38,694 nt of DNA from Chloroflexota bacterium (GTDB lineage Bacteria > Chloroflexota > Dormibacteria > CF-121): positions 1-38,694 of the forward strand of contig VBHO01000070.1 in the NCBI GenBank assembly GCA_005882045.1, given 5' to 3'. Shown here one piece after another: positions 26,440 through 34,049 of this stretch. The notes beneath the pieces are model-generated. The model made no database searches and was not told where the DNA came from. It was given only the letters and a program-made list of their open reading frames with translations. The first letter of the stretch is position 1. The number at the start of each line of letters is the position of its first letter. The translations under genes were made by a program, and so were the position numbers.

Positions 26440-27750
26440 TCAGGACCGCCAGATTTTTTTCATGATGGCGCGGGCGAGCTTGTCGGGATCGTGGTGGGTG
26501 GAGATCCGCGGATTCACCACGTCGACGAGGACGGCGTGGATGCTGCGCTGGTTGACCGTCGCCGGGTCGTAGACCACGCGTTTGATGCCGGCGGTCTGGG
26601 CCGACGTCGGCAGTGGGAAGTTGTTGTTGCTGTTGACGACCACGAAGTCGAAGATGTTCGTCCCCAGGTGGTTCTCGATCGCCTTCAGGTGGTCGCTGAC
26701 GCGGAAGAAGTCGGTCTCGCCCGGCTGGGTGGCGACGTTGCAGATGAAGACCTTGATCGCGGGCGACGCTTTGAGTGCCTCCGCCATCCCATCGACGACC
26801 AGGTTGGGCAGGATGCTGGTGTAGAGGCTGCCCGGGCCGACGGTGATCATCTCGGCGTTGAGGATCGCCTCCTCGGCTTCCGGGTTGATGGTGGACTCGG
26901 GTTGCAGGAAGACCCGCTTGATGGCGGTGACGGTCGCGAGCGCGCCGTGGCCGTCGCCGTCACCGTTGCCGTTCGCATGCGGGATGCTCGACTCACCGAC
27001 CCGGGTCTCGCCGTCGGCCATCTCGGCGATCAGCGTCACGTCGCGCAAGGTCGAGGGCACGATCTGCCCGCGGACGGCGAGGACCCGCCCGGACTCACGG
27101 ATAGCGTGCTCGAAGTCGCCGGTGATCTCGGCCATCGCCATGATGAAGAGGTTGCCGAAGGAGTGCCCGTTGAGGCTGCCCTCTTTGAAGCGGTGCTGGA
27201 AGAGGGTCGTCATCAGGGGCTCGACGTCGGCCAGTGCCGTGATGCACTGCCGGAAGTCGCCGGGGGGCAGGATGCGGTATTCCTTGCGAAGCCGTCCCGA
27301 GCTCCCGCCGTCATCGGCCACGGTGACGATCGCGGTCAGGTTACCGGTGTATTTCTTCAGCCCCCGGAGCAAGGTGGAGAGCCCGGTACCCCCGCCCAGG
27401 GCCACCACCCGCGGGCCTTTTTGCAGGAAACGGTAATTGTAGATGATCTCGGAGAGGGCCCGGTCCCGGCCTGGCAGGAACGGCCCCAGCACCGACTGGG
27501 TGAGCTTGTAAAGCGCGTACAGGATGATGCTCAGGCCGAGGGCGCCGAAGAGTCCGCCCCTCACGTAGCGTGGGAGGAACTGCAGCGTCAGGTAGTAAAA
27601 GATCGCCGGAAGCCGTACGCCCGAACGGTAAACATTGGCCAGCGCGTAGCCGATCCCGAGGCTGATCAGGACCATCCCAACCATCAGGAGGACGAGCCAA
27701 CGCTTGACGTGGAGGCCGGGGGTGAACCAGCGCACCACCCGGGGGTTCAT
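26440..27750 (-). CDS. yvcK: YvcK/CofD-like protein with N-terminal membrane helices
   Basis: The cytoplasmic domain has the YvcK signature: VVALGGGTGLSTLLRGLK (from residue 115), VTVADDGGSSGRLR, PPGDFRQCITALAD, GHSFGNLFI and ITVGPGSLYTSILPNL. YvcK proteins bind UDP-sugars and are needed for growth on gluconeogenic carbon and for normal cell wall synthesis in Firmicutes and Actinobacteria. Two membrane helices (about 18-38 and 67-88) precede it; this form is seen in Chloroflexota-type proteins. ATG 27750 is chosen; a GTG at 27765 would add five residues with no ribosome site. On the minus strand it is convergent with the PAP2 gene and divergent from ilvE. Confidence 0.88.
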   Translation of the reverse strand: MNPRVVRWFTPGLHVKRWLVLLMVGMVLISLGIGYALANVYRSGVRLPAIFYYLTLQFLPRYVRGGLFGALGLSIILYALYKLTQSVLGPFLPGRDRALSEIIYNYRFLQKGPRVVALGGGTGLSTLLRGLKKYTGNLTAIVTVADDGGSSGRLRKEYRILPPGDFRQCITALADVEPLMTTLFQHRFKEGSLNGHSFGNLFIMAMAEITGDFEHAIRESGRVLAVRGQIVPSTLRDVTLIAEMADGETRVGESSIPHANGNGDGDGHGALATVTAIKRVFLQPESTINPEAEEAILNAEMITVGPGSLYTSILPNLVVDGMAEALKASPAIKVFICNVATQPGETDFFRVSDHLKAIENHLGTNIFDFVVVNSNNNFPLPTSAQTAGIKRVVYDPATVNQRSIHAVLVDVVNPRISTHHDPDKLARAIMKKIWRS

Positions 27751-27859
27751 ACGGAAGGGGGCCACCGGCGCCCCAAGCTTAGCACAGCATTTTTTGAACT
27801 CATTTCACGCCGATTTCGTTACGTCCATTGGACTCTATTCGGGCCCCCGGAGGCGGGCA

Positions 27860-27896
27860 TATAATCGGCCCAGGGTCCTCGGGAGCGTTCTGGGCC
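27860..27896 (+). promoter_or_regulatory. ilvE promoter -10 and leader hairpin
   Basis: A perfect TATAAT (27860-27865) lies 77 bp before ATG 27942; the -35 region at 17 bases is poor. GGCCCAG (27867-27873) pairs perfectly with CTGGGCC (27890-27896) around a 16-base loop at or just after the predicted transcript start. No leader peptide or T-box motif is evident. Confidence 0.5.
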
Positions 27897-27941
27897 CAGT
27901 TCACGCCGCCTCGTGTCAAGGCAAAAGGAGGTCGTCGGTCG

Positions 27942-28913
27942 ATGGCGATCAAGACAGAAGGCGTTACCCGCGCGTCCGAGGGGCGGCGGAAGGAGCAGGG
28001 GCAGTACTGGGTGTACCTCGACGGGGAGGTCAAGCGCTACGCCGACGCCAAGGTCGGCCTGATGACCCACGCGCTGCAATACGGGACCGGGGCCTTCGAG
28101 GGCATCCGGGGCTACTGGAGCCCCGAGCACGAGCAGCTCTTCGTCCTCAAGCTACGGGAGCACTACCGCCGGATGCAGAACTCCGTCAAGCTGCTAAAGC
28201 TCAAGATCCCGATGAACCTGGACGAGCTCTGCGAAACCAGCATCGAGCTGATTCGGCGCAACAACTTCCGACAGGACGTCTACATTCGACCCTTTGCCTT
28301 CAAGAGTTCCGAAGAGATCGGGGTGCGTCTCCACAACCTCAAGGACTCGTTCGCCATCTACGTCACCCCGTTTGGCAACTACGTCGAGGTCGATGGCGGC
28401 ATCCGCTGCATGGTGTCGAGTTGGCGGCGTATCGACGACAACGTCGCACCGGCTCGCGCCAAGATCACTGGTATCTACGTCAACTCCGCACTGGCGAAGA
28501 CCGAGGCGATGGAAAACGGGTTCGATGAGGCGATCATGCTGACCCATGACGGCCACGTCTGCGAGGGCAGCGCCGAGAATATCTTCCTGCTTCGCGACGG
28601 CAAGGTCTCTACGCCGCCCACCTCCGACAACATCCTCGAAGGTCTGACCCGGCTGGCGATGATCGAACTGCTACGCAAGGAGTTCGACATCGAGGTCGTG
28701 GAACGCTCCATCGACCGCTCCGAGCTCTATATCGCGGATGAGATCTTCCTGTGCGGAACCGGCGCCCAGATCTCACCGGTGATCGATGTCGACCGCCGGC
28801 CGATCGGCGATGGCCAGGTTGGCCCGGTAGTCAGTCAGCTCCAGAAGCTCTACTTCGACATCGTCCGCGGACGAAACAACAAATACCGGTCCTGGCTCTC
28901 GCCCGTCTACTGA
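27942..28913 (+). CDS. ilvE: Branched-chain amino acid aminotransferase
   Basis: The 323-residue fold-type IV PLP enzyme transfers amino groups between branched-chain amino acids and 2-oxoglutarate. Motifs are ALQYGTGAFEGIRGY, the PLP lysine region ARAKITGIYVNS (K174), DEAIMLTHDGHVCEGSAENIF (E208 contacts the pyridine nitrogen) and the end loop GTGAQISPVIDVDRRPIGDG. AAGGAGG at 27925-27931 lies 10 bases before ATG 27942, which decides this start over an in-frame upstream extension. It is followed by glycerate kinase after 31 bp, likely in the same transcript. Confidence 0.95.
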   Translation: MAIKTEGVTRASEGRRKEQGQYWVYLDGEVKRYADAKVGLMTHALQYGTGAFEGIRGYWSPEHEQLFVLKLREHYRRMQNSVKLLKLKIPMNLDELCETSIELIRRNNFRQDVYIRPFAFKSSEEIGVRLHNLKDSFAIYVTPFGNYVEVDGGIRCMVSSWRRIDDNVAPARAKITGIYVNSALAKTEAMENGFDEAIMLTHDGHVCEGSAENIFLLRDGKVSTPPTSDNILEGLTRLAMIELLRKEFDIEVVERSIDRSELYIADEIFLCGTGAQISPVIDVDRRPIGDGQVGPVVSQLQKLYFDIVRGRNNKYRSWLSPVY

Positions 28914-28944
28914 CCGCGACCGTATCTCTGCTGGCGGGGCGCTG

Positions 28945-30084
28945 ATGCGCATCGTCATCGCGCCCAATGCCTTCAAAGGGTCGCTGTCGGCGCTCGAGGC
29001 GGCGACCGCGATCGGCGAGGGCGTGCGGATCGCCGCTCCGGATGCGGATCTGGCGCTGGTCCCGATTGCGGACGGTGGTGACGGCACCGTCGACGCGCTG
29101 GTCCAAGGGACCCAGGGCGAGCGACGCAGCCGCCGGGTTCGCGGGCCACTCGGTGATCCCGTCGATGCGGAGTACGGGCTGATCGATGGGGGCTCGACGG
29201 CGGTGATCGAAATGGCGAAGGCAGCCGGCCTGGCGCTGGTACCGCCCGACAAGCAAGATCCACGGGTCACGACCACCTACGGCGTCGGCGAACTCATGCA
29301 ACACGCGTTCGACGCGGGCGCGCGCCATTTCATCGTCGGTATCGGCGGCAGCGCGACCAACGACGGCGGCGCCGGGATGGCGCAGGCGCTCGGCTATCAC
29401 CTGCTCGACAAAAACGGTCGCGAGCTGCCCCCTGGCGGCCTGGCGCTGAAGCGTTTGGCGCGGATCCATGTGGGCGGCGTGCACGCCAACTGGAAGGAGA
29501 CGGAGGTCGACGTTGCCTGCGACGTCACCAACCCGCTGACCGGACCACGTGGGGCGAGCGCCGTCTACGGCCCGCAGAAGGGCGCGACGCCAGAGATGGT
29601 CGCGGAACTCGATGACGCGCTCCATCACTTCGCCGAGATCATCCGCCGCGACCTCGGGGTGGACGTCGAGCCATTGCCCGGCGCCGGGGCAGCGGGCGGA
29701 CTTGGTGCCGGGCTCATGGCTTTTTCAGGCGCCCGGCTGCGGCCCGGCGCCGAGATGGTGATGGAGGCGCTGCACCTGGACGAGCGGCTGACCGGTGCGC
29801 AGCTCGTGATCACGGGCGAGGGCCGCATCGATTCGCAAACGGCGCGTTTCGGGAAGGGGCCCGCCGCCGTGGCGCGCCACGCGAAACAGGCTGGCATCCC
29901 GGTGGCCGCGATCGGCGGAAGCGTCGCCGACGAGACCGAACTCCGGCTGTTGTTCGACGGGCTGGAGGCGACCGTGGTCGAGCCCGGGACGCTCGAAGAG
30001 GCGATCGCCCAGGCGCGGCCGCTGCTGGTGCGGGCGGCGACCCGCCTGATGTGGCTGGTGTTGACCGGTCGTCGCCTCCGGTAG
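28945..30084 (+). CDS. Glycerate kinase (GckA/GlxK type)
   Basis: The 379-residue protein starts MRIVIAPNAFKGSLSALEAA and has the family motifs PIADGGDGTVDAL, VGIGGSATNDGGAGMAQALG, CDVTNPLTGPRGASAVYGPQ and ITGEGRIDSQTARFGKGP. It phosphorylates D-glycerate to 2- or 3-phosphoglycerate, linking glyoxylate or serine-type carbon to glycolysis. Length is typical. The start is ATG 28945 with a weak GGCGGGG upstream. ilvE precedes and the histidine-rich gene follows after 30 bp. Confidence 0.94.
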   Translation: MRIVIAPNAFKGSLSALEAATAIGEGVRIAAPDADLALVPIADGGDGTVDALVQGTQGERRSRRVRGPLGDPVDAEYGLIDGGSTAVIEMAKAAGLALVPPDKQDPRVTTTYGVGELMQHAFDAGARHFIVGIGGSATNDGGAGMAQALGYHLLDKNGRELPPGGLALKRLARIHVGGVHANWKETEVDVACDVTNPLTGPRGASAVYGPQKGATPEMVAELDDALHHFAEIIRRDLGVDVEPLPGAGAAGGLGAGLMAFSGARLRPGAEMVMEALHLDERLTGAQLVITGEGRIDSQTARFGKGPAAVARHAKQAGIPVAAIGGSVADETELRLLFDGLEATVVEPGTLEEAIAQARPLLVRAATRLMWLVLTGRRLR

Positions 30085-30101
30085 GCGCCGGCCCCACCGC
30101 C

Positions 30102-30107
30102 TAAGAT
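30102..30107 (+). promoter_or_regulatory. Putative -10 giving a leaderless histidine-rich mRNA
   Basis: TAAGAT ends 7 bases before GTG 30115, the expected distance to a transcription start. There is no ribosome site before the GTG and no good -35. An ATG at 30111 opens an 8-codon ORF in another frame only. Confidence 0.3.
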
Positions 30108-30114
30108 CGCATGA

Positions 30115-30462
30115 GTGCCGCACCGCCACGACGATGAGTACCTCCACCGTCATGCCTTTGATGCGGCGCCCCACCGGCACCGCCTCATCGAGGTGATCGA
30201 GCATGCGCACGGGGCTCATGGCGACGACCGCCACGACCACACGCACATCATCATGACCGCGCCGGCTGAGAGCGGCGGTAAGGCATCGCAGCACCGTCAC
30301 CGGCTGGAGTCGCCCTTCGAGCACGACCATCCCTCAGAGGATCCGCGGCACCGTCACCAGCTGGGCGAGATCGAGCACGAAGAACGGGATCGCCACTGGC
30401 ATGGGGTGGAGATCACGGAGATCGAAGTGACGGTCGAGCCCCCGAAACGCCGCCGGAACTAG
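30115..30462 (+). CDS. Histidine-rich soluble protein with internal repeats
   Basis: The 115-residue protein has 21 histidines, mostly in HRH, HxH and EHxH clusters, and many Asp and Glu. A loose unit HRHxL followed by an EH recurs three times (HRHRLIEVIEH, HRHRLESPFEH, HRHQLGEIEH). There is no signal peptide or membrane helix. The composition suggests binding of Ni, Zn, Co or Cu, as in histidine-rich metallochaperones or storage peptides, but no family is recognised. Start is GTG 30115. Its stop overlaps the convergent sigma factor gene by 4 bp. Confidence 0.65.
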   Translation: MPHRHDDEYLHRHAFDAAPHRHRLIEVIEHAHGAHGDDRHDHTHIIMTAPAESGGKASQHRHRLESPFEHDHPSEDPRHRHQLGEIEHEERDRHWHGVEITEIEVTVEPPKRRRN

Positions 30463-31325
30463 TGCTTGCGGTAACCGCCCTGCACGCGCCCGTCCATGAA
30501 GGAGATCTTGGGGTGGCGCACTTTCGACGTCAGACGCCGCGTGACCACACCGGTATTCAGCTGGACGATGACGTCGTTGCGCTGGAGATGCGGCGGGTTT
30601 GGATACCGATCGGTGCAGGCGGGGCAGGACTCGAGGTGCTGCGCCACCATCTTCCGTTGCTCCCGCCGAAGCGTTCCCGGCGGGAAGTTATCGAGCAAGT
30701 AGGCGATCGTCGGGCAGCGTGTCTCCTCGGTCTGGGCCTTGCCCTCCATGAAGAGGTATTCCTCCTTGAAGCGGCGGCGGGCCCGGTGCAGCAAGGTCTC
30801 CACCGCGCTCTCGGAAACCTTCATCTTGCGGGCGATGTTGGCGTAGCTGAGACCCTGCAGCTCGCGGAGGGTCAGGACCAGGCGGTACTTCTCCGGCAAG
30901 CGGCGCGCCACTGACCAGACGGCGTCCCGCAGTTCGCTGATCTCAAGGGCGACCTCAGGGCTCTTGCGCGCGTCGCCATCCGGCACCTGGAGCACGGAAT
31001 CTTCGCTTTCTTCGTCGTCGATTTCCTGGGCCTCGGGGAACTTCTTGCGGCGGCGAAGCTCGTCGTAGCAGAGGTTGGTCGCGATGCGGTGGATCCAGGC
31101 CGAGAAGTTGAAGCTGTCGTTGATGCGGTGGATGGTGCGGAGGATCTGGAAGAAGGTCTCCTGGGTCAGGTCCTCGGCCAGCTGTCGGTCGCGTAGCAGC
31201 CGGAAGGTCAGACCGTAGATCGCTTTGTGATATCGGCGGAAGAGAGTGTCGAAAGCCGCCACATCGCCGCCGAGGTAGTCGCGTATGAGATCGAGATCCG
31301 AGGGCCCTTTGGCAACTCGCGTCAC
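30459..31325 (-). CDS. ECF sigma factor with C-terminal zinc-finger (ZAS-like) domain
   Basis: The 288-residue protein has a sigma-2 domain (DLIRDYLGGDVAAFDTLFRR, AEDLTQETFFQILRTIHR, FSAWIHRIATNLCYDELRRR), an acidic linker, and sigma-4 (RRLPEKYRLVLTLRELQG, YANIARKMKVSESAVETLLH). An extension follows with C204, then HLESCPAC (H230, C234, C237), the HxxxCxxC pattern of anti-sigma zinc domains (zf-HC2). The anti-sigma-like domain may hold the sigma factor inactive in cis or sense redox state; that is inference. GTG 31325 is preferred because GGGAG lies 8 bases upstream; a GTG at 31340 has none. No separate anti-sigma gene is adjacent. Confidence 0.85.
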   Translation of the reverse strand: MTRVAKGPSDLDLIRDYLGGDVAAFDTLFRRYHKAIYGLTFRLLRDRQLAEDLTQETFFQILRTIHRINDSFNFSAWIHRIATNLCYDELRRRKKFPEAQEIDDEESEDSVLQVPDGDARKSPEVALEISELRDAVWSVARRLPEKYRLVLTLRELQGLSYANIARKMKVSESAVETLLHRARRRFKEEYLFMEGKAQTEETRCPTIAYLLDNFPPGTLRREQRKMVAQHLESCPACTDRYPNPPHLQRNDVIVQLNTGVVTRRLTSKVRHPKISFMDGRVQGGYRKH

Positions 31326-31394
31326 TACTTTGTCTCCCACCCGGACTCGGCAAAATCGTTCGACGAGAGGTTTCTCCCGCCGAGTCGCTGGCGA

Positions 31395-31400
31395 ATCATA
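31395..31400 (-). promoter_or_regulatory. Putative -10 of the ECF sigma gene
   Basis: TATGAT on the minus strand lies about 70 bp upstream of GTG 31325 in the divergent gap. No convincing -35 is seen, so an ECF-type promoter or another element may be used instead. Confidence 0.3.
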
Positions 31401-31497
31401 GCACCCAGTCTTGCGCCGATTGCACGACTCAGCGAGGCAATTTCCAACTTTGTCACACGGCCGCGATCTTTTCGCAGGAGTTCCGCAATTGGCTCGT

Positions 31498-31503
31498 TAT
31501 AAT
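31498..31503 (+). promoter_or_regulatory. -10 element of the two-repeat gene
   Basis: TATAAT spans 31498-31503 and contains the first two bases of the ATG at 31502. That ATG therefore lies at the -10 and cannot be on the transcript from this promoter, which supports ATG 31535 as the true start. The -35 is not obvious. Confidence 0.5.
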
Positions 31504-31534
31504 GCCGCTGACGTCACCTTCACGAGGGCCACAC

Positions 31535-32116
31535 ATGGGCAGTCCCCAGGCTGGAAAAGCCACCACCGTAACAGTCCGCTTTATGGACGACGAGATCATG
31601 GAGGGCCGGGTCGGCGGGATCGATCTGGACCAACCCAACATCGAGCTCGAGATGCCGGACGAGGGGAGCAACAACGAGCGTGCTCTCATTCCGCTGCCGT
31701 CGATCAAGCGCATCACCCTTTCCGCCGGGCCCCCGACCACAGACGAGCAGGCGCGGGCCGGAAAGAAAGTCGCCATCCGCTTTCAGGATGGTGAGGTTTT
31801 GCGCGGCTACCTCGATGGCGAGCTTCGGCACGCGAGCCACGGGGTAACAATGCGCCTGCTGACGGTGGAGAAGGACCGGATCGAAACCCTCGGCATTCCG
31901 TACACCGCCTTGAAGGCGCTCTTCTACTTGAAGACCTGGGACACCAGACCGATGGAGTTCGACGGCACCAAAGATCGGCATGTGAGTAAGCGGCTTTCCT
32001 CGCCTCTCGTGGATCTGATCTCCAACATGGGTCAGCTGGAAAAGCTCCGCAAGCGGGGCGCCATCACCGAAGGCGAATTCCAACGGAAGCGCCGCAAGAT
32101 CCTCGATAACATCTAA
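31535..32116 (+). CDS. Two-repeat small beta-barrel protein with SHOCT-like C-terminus
   Basis: The 193-residue protein contains two similar units: TVTVRFMDDEIMEGRVGGID and then KKVAIRFQDGEVLRGYLDGE, each followed by further strands. Such short beta units recall PilZ- or DUF6982-like barrels, but the match is by eye. The C-terminus (DLISNMGQLEKLRKRGAITE and FQRKRRKIL) looks like a SHOCT oligomerisation motif. No catalytic residues or membrane helices are seen. ATG 31535 is preferred over ATG 31502, which falls inside a TATAAT. The gene is divergent from the ECF sigma gene and may share its regulation. Confidence 0.6.
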   Translation: MGSPQAGKATTVTVRFMDDEIMEGRVGGIDLDQPNIELEMPDEGSNNERALIPLPSIKRITLSAGPPTTDEQARAGKKVAIRFQDGEVLRGYLDGELRHASHGVTMRLLTVEKDRIETLGIPYTALKALFYLKTWDTRPMEFDGTKDRHVSKRLSSPLVDLISNMGQLEKLRKRGAITEGEFQRKRRKILDNI

Positions 32117-32118
32117 CA

Positions 32119-32226
32119 CGCGGCCCTTTTCACACCGGGGGCCGCTGAAAGCCTCGCGGCCCTTTCCACACCGGGGGCCGCTGAAAGCCCCGCGGCCCTT
32201 TTCACACCGGGGGCCCCTGAAAGCCT
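32119..32226 (+). repeat. Three tandem 36-bp repeats
   Basis: Units at 32119-32154, 32155-32190 and 32191-32226 differ at only one to three positions. Each has GCGGCCC near its start, CACACCGGGGG, then CTGAAAGCC. In units 1 and 2 GCGGCCC pairs with GGGCCGC (a 7-bp hairpin); in unit 3 a G to C change breaks one pair. The array starts 2 bp after a stop codon and ends inside the first codons of the next gene. There are no spacers, so it is not a CRISPR. Confidence 0.92.
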
Positions 32227-33950
32227 CAGTCGTTGCCCTGGCGCTGCTGCCCCTGCTTGGCGGCTGCAGTTCACTGCCCTCGGTCCCGCGGATCTCTCTG
32301 GGCACCGCCAGCCCTTCCGGGTCTCAGTACCAGCCGGAGCCCGCTCGCCACGAGGGCGGAACCCTGCTGGTGGGGGACTGGGAGAGCCCCACGAACTTTT
32401 CCCCGCTCTTCAACGAAGAAGTGCCGGCTGCGCAAGTCGACGCGCTGCTCTACGGCGGCCTGGTGAAGCTCGACAACAGCCTGCAGCCGATCGCTGATCT
32501 CGCCGAACGCGTCCCGACGCTGCAAAACGGGGACGTGAACTGGAACCGTGCCGCCGGCACGATGGACGTGTCCTACCGGCTGCGGTCCGGGTTGCGCTGG
32601 TCCGACGGACAGCCGATAACTGCGGACGACGTGGCGTTCACCTGGGGGGTGATCGTGAACCCGCAGGTCCAGGGCGTTCTTTCGCCCGACGGCTACCGGT
32701 CGATCTCGCGGGTCGACATCCACGACGCGCAACGCTTCACGCTGCACTTCGATCGGGTCTATCCGAAGTATCTCAACCTCTTCCCGGCGATCCTGCCCAA
32801 GCATCGATTGGGCGGAATTGCCCCTGAGGCGCTGGGCGGCGATCCCTTCTGGTCCCGACCGGATGTGGTGAGCGGCCCTTTCAAGATCTCCGAGATGGTT
32901 CCGGACGACCACATCACACTGATTCGCAACGACGCCTGGTCGCAGGGTCGGTCGGGTCGGCGACCGCACCTCGACAGCATTGTCTACAAGCTCTACCCGG
33001 AATCGGGCCAGCTCGTCGATGCGGTGCGCGCCGGCCAGGTGTCGGTGGCGCTGGAAATCCCTGATGACCAGCTGGCGACGCTGACCAACACCGGATTGGC
33101 GACGACGCAGCATCGATCTCAGCTCGCCTACGAGCATGTGACCTTCAACCAGGCCGATCCGAATCCGGCAACCGGCCAGCCGCCGCCGTGGAAGGACGAT
33201 CCGGCGCTCCTCCAGGCGCTGCGCACGGCGATCAACCGCGGGGCGATCGTCAAGAAATTCTTCCGCGACCAGGCACAGCTCGCCCAGTCGCCCATCCCCA
33301 GCGCCCTGGCTGCATTTCATGATCCCAACGTCTCGCTCGTTTACGACGCGGAGGCCGCGACCCGATTGCTCGATGGCGACGGGTGGGCCGTCGGTTCGGA
33401 TGGGATTCGCAGCAAGCAGGGACGGCGCCTGAGTTTTCACCTGGTGACGGCGCTGGGCAGCCCCTTGCGCAACGCCGTCCGCGATCAGCTGATCGCCGAT
33501 TGGCGCAAGATCGGCGCCGAGGTGATCCCAACCGACGCGCACCCCAGCGAGCTATTCAGCGGCTATGCCGAGGGTGGGCTGCTCGAGCGTGGCCAGTTCG
33601 AGGCTGGGTTGTGGACCTGGAGCATCGGTCCCGACCCTGACGGCGTCTATCCGCTCGAGAATTCCTCGCAGATCCCGACCGATCAGAACCAGGGGCTGGG
33701 CTCGAACTTTGGCCGCTTCAGCAATCCGGATCTCGATCGCCACCTCGATCGCGGTCGCAGCACGCTCGTGATGGTCGAGCGGGCCAAAGCCTACGCCGCC
33801 TTCGAACGCACTTACGCGCATCTTGGCTTTGAGCTGCCCCTTTTTGAGCGGGTGCTCGTCGTTCTGGGGAGTCCCCATTTGCACAACCTGTTGCCCAACC
33901 CTGCCCCCGATACCACCCTCTGGAACGCGGCCGACTGGTGGATCGACTGA
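32217..33950 (+). CDS. Dipeptide/oligopeptide-type ABC binding lipoprotein (SBP family 5), first copy
   Basis: The frame open to 33950 encodes a family 5 binding protein: GGTLLVGDWESPTNFSPLF, YRLRSGLRWSDGQPITADDV, DRVYPKYLNLFPAILPKH, and LFERVLVVL near the end. Just upstream in frame is a lipoprotein signal, KASVVALALLPLLGGC. No ATG, GTG or TTG precedes it; CTG 32217 gives residue M1 and C17 as the lipidated cysteine. GTG 32370 would remove the signal and the N-terminal strand and is rejected. The start is therefore uncertain. The protein binds peptides outside the membrane for the downstream permease genes. Confidence 0.78.
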   Translation: MKASVVALALLPLLGGCSSLPSVPRISLGTASPSGSQYQPEPARHEGGTLLVGDWESPTNFSPLFNEEVPAAQVDALLYGGLVKLDNSLQPIADLAERVPTLQNGDVNWNRAAGTMDVSYRLRSGLRWSDGQPITADDVAFTWGVIVNPQVQGVLSPDGYRSISRVDIHDAQRFTLHFDRVYPKYLNLFPAILPKHRLGGIAPEALGGDPFWSRPDVVSGPFKISEMVPDDHITLIRNDAWSQGRSGRRPHLDSIVYKLYPESGQLVDAVRAGQVSVALEIPDDQLATLTNTGLATTQHRSQLAYEHVTFNQADPNPATGQPPPWKDDPALLQALRTAINRGAIVKKFFRDQAQLAQSPIPSALAAFHDPNVSLVYDAEAATRLLDGDGWAVGSDGIRSKQGRRLSFHLVTALGSPLRNAVRDQLIADWRKIGAEVIPTDAHPSELFSGYAEGGLLERGQFEAGLWTWSIGPDPDGVYPLENSSQIPTDQNQGLGSNFGRFSNPDLDRHLDRGRSTLVMVERAKAYAAFERTYAHLGFELPLFERVLVVLGSPHLHNLLPNPAPDTTLWNAADWWID

Positions 33951-33989
33951 TAAGTCTTGTTAGTGAACCTTAGAAAAGCCCGGGTTTCG

Positions 33990-34019
33990 TTGACCCTCTC
34001 GGGCGGGCGCCCGTACAAT
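33990..34019 (+). promoter_or_regulatory. Sigma-70-type promoter of the second binding-protein gene
   Basis: TTGACC (33990-33995), an 18-base spacer and TACAAT (34014-34019) form the best -35/-10 pair in the window. Start of transcription near 34026 fits ATG 34050 but not an upstream in-frame ATG-like start at 33957. A palindrome, GAAAAGCCCGGGTTTC at 33973-33988, abuts the -35 and could be an operator. Confidence 0.7.
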
Positions 34020-34049
34020 GCGCCAAGCATCAGGGCCACCAGAGGTCGT

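Noticed and set aside
32119-32226. CRISPR array
   Set aside because: The three 36-bp units are contiguous, with no spacers between them, and no cas gene is nearby.
31520-32305. Long minus-strand ORF across the 36-bp repeats with a repeated 12-residue peptide
   Set aside because: It lies opposite the 31535-32116 gene and the repeats; the peptide repeat follows from the 36-bp period being a multiple of three. It has no ribosome site and no family features.
32370-33950. GTG 32370 as the start of the first binding protein
   Set aside because: It would delete a complete lipoprotein signal peptide and the first strand of the family 5 fold that are open in the same frame upstream.
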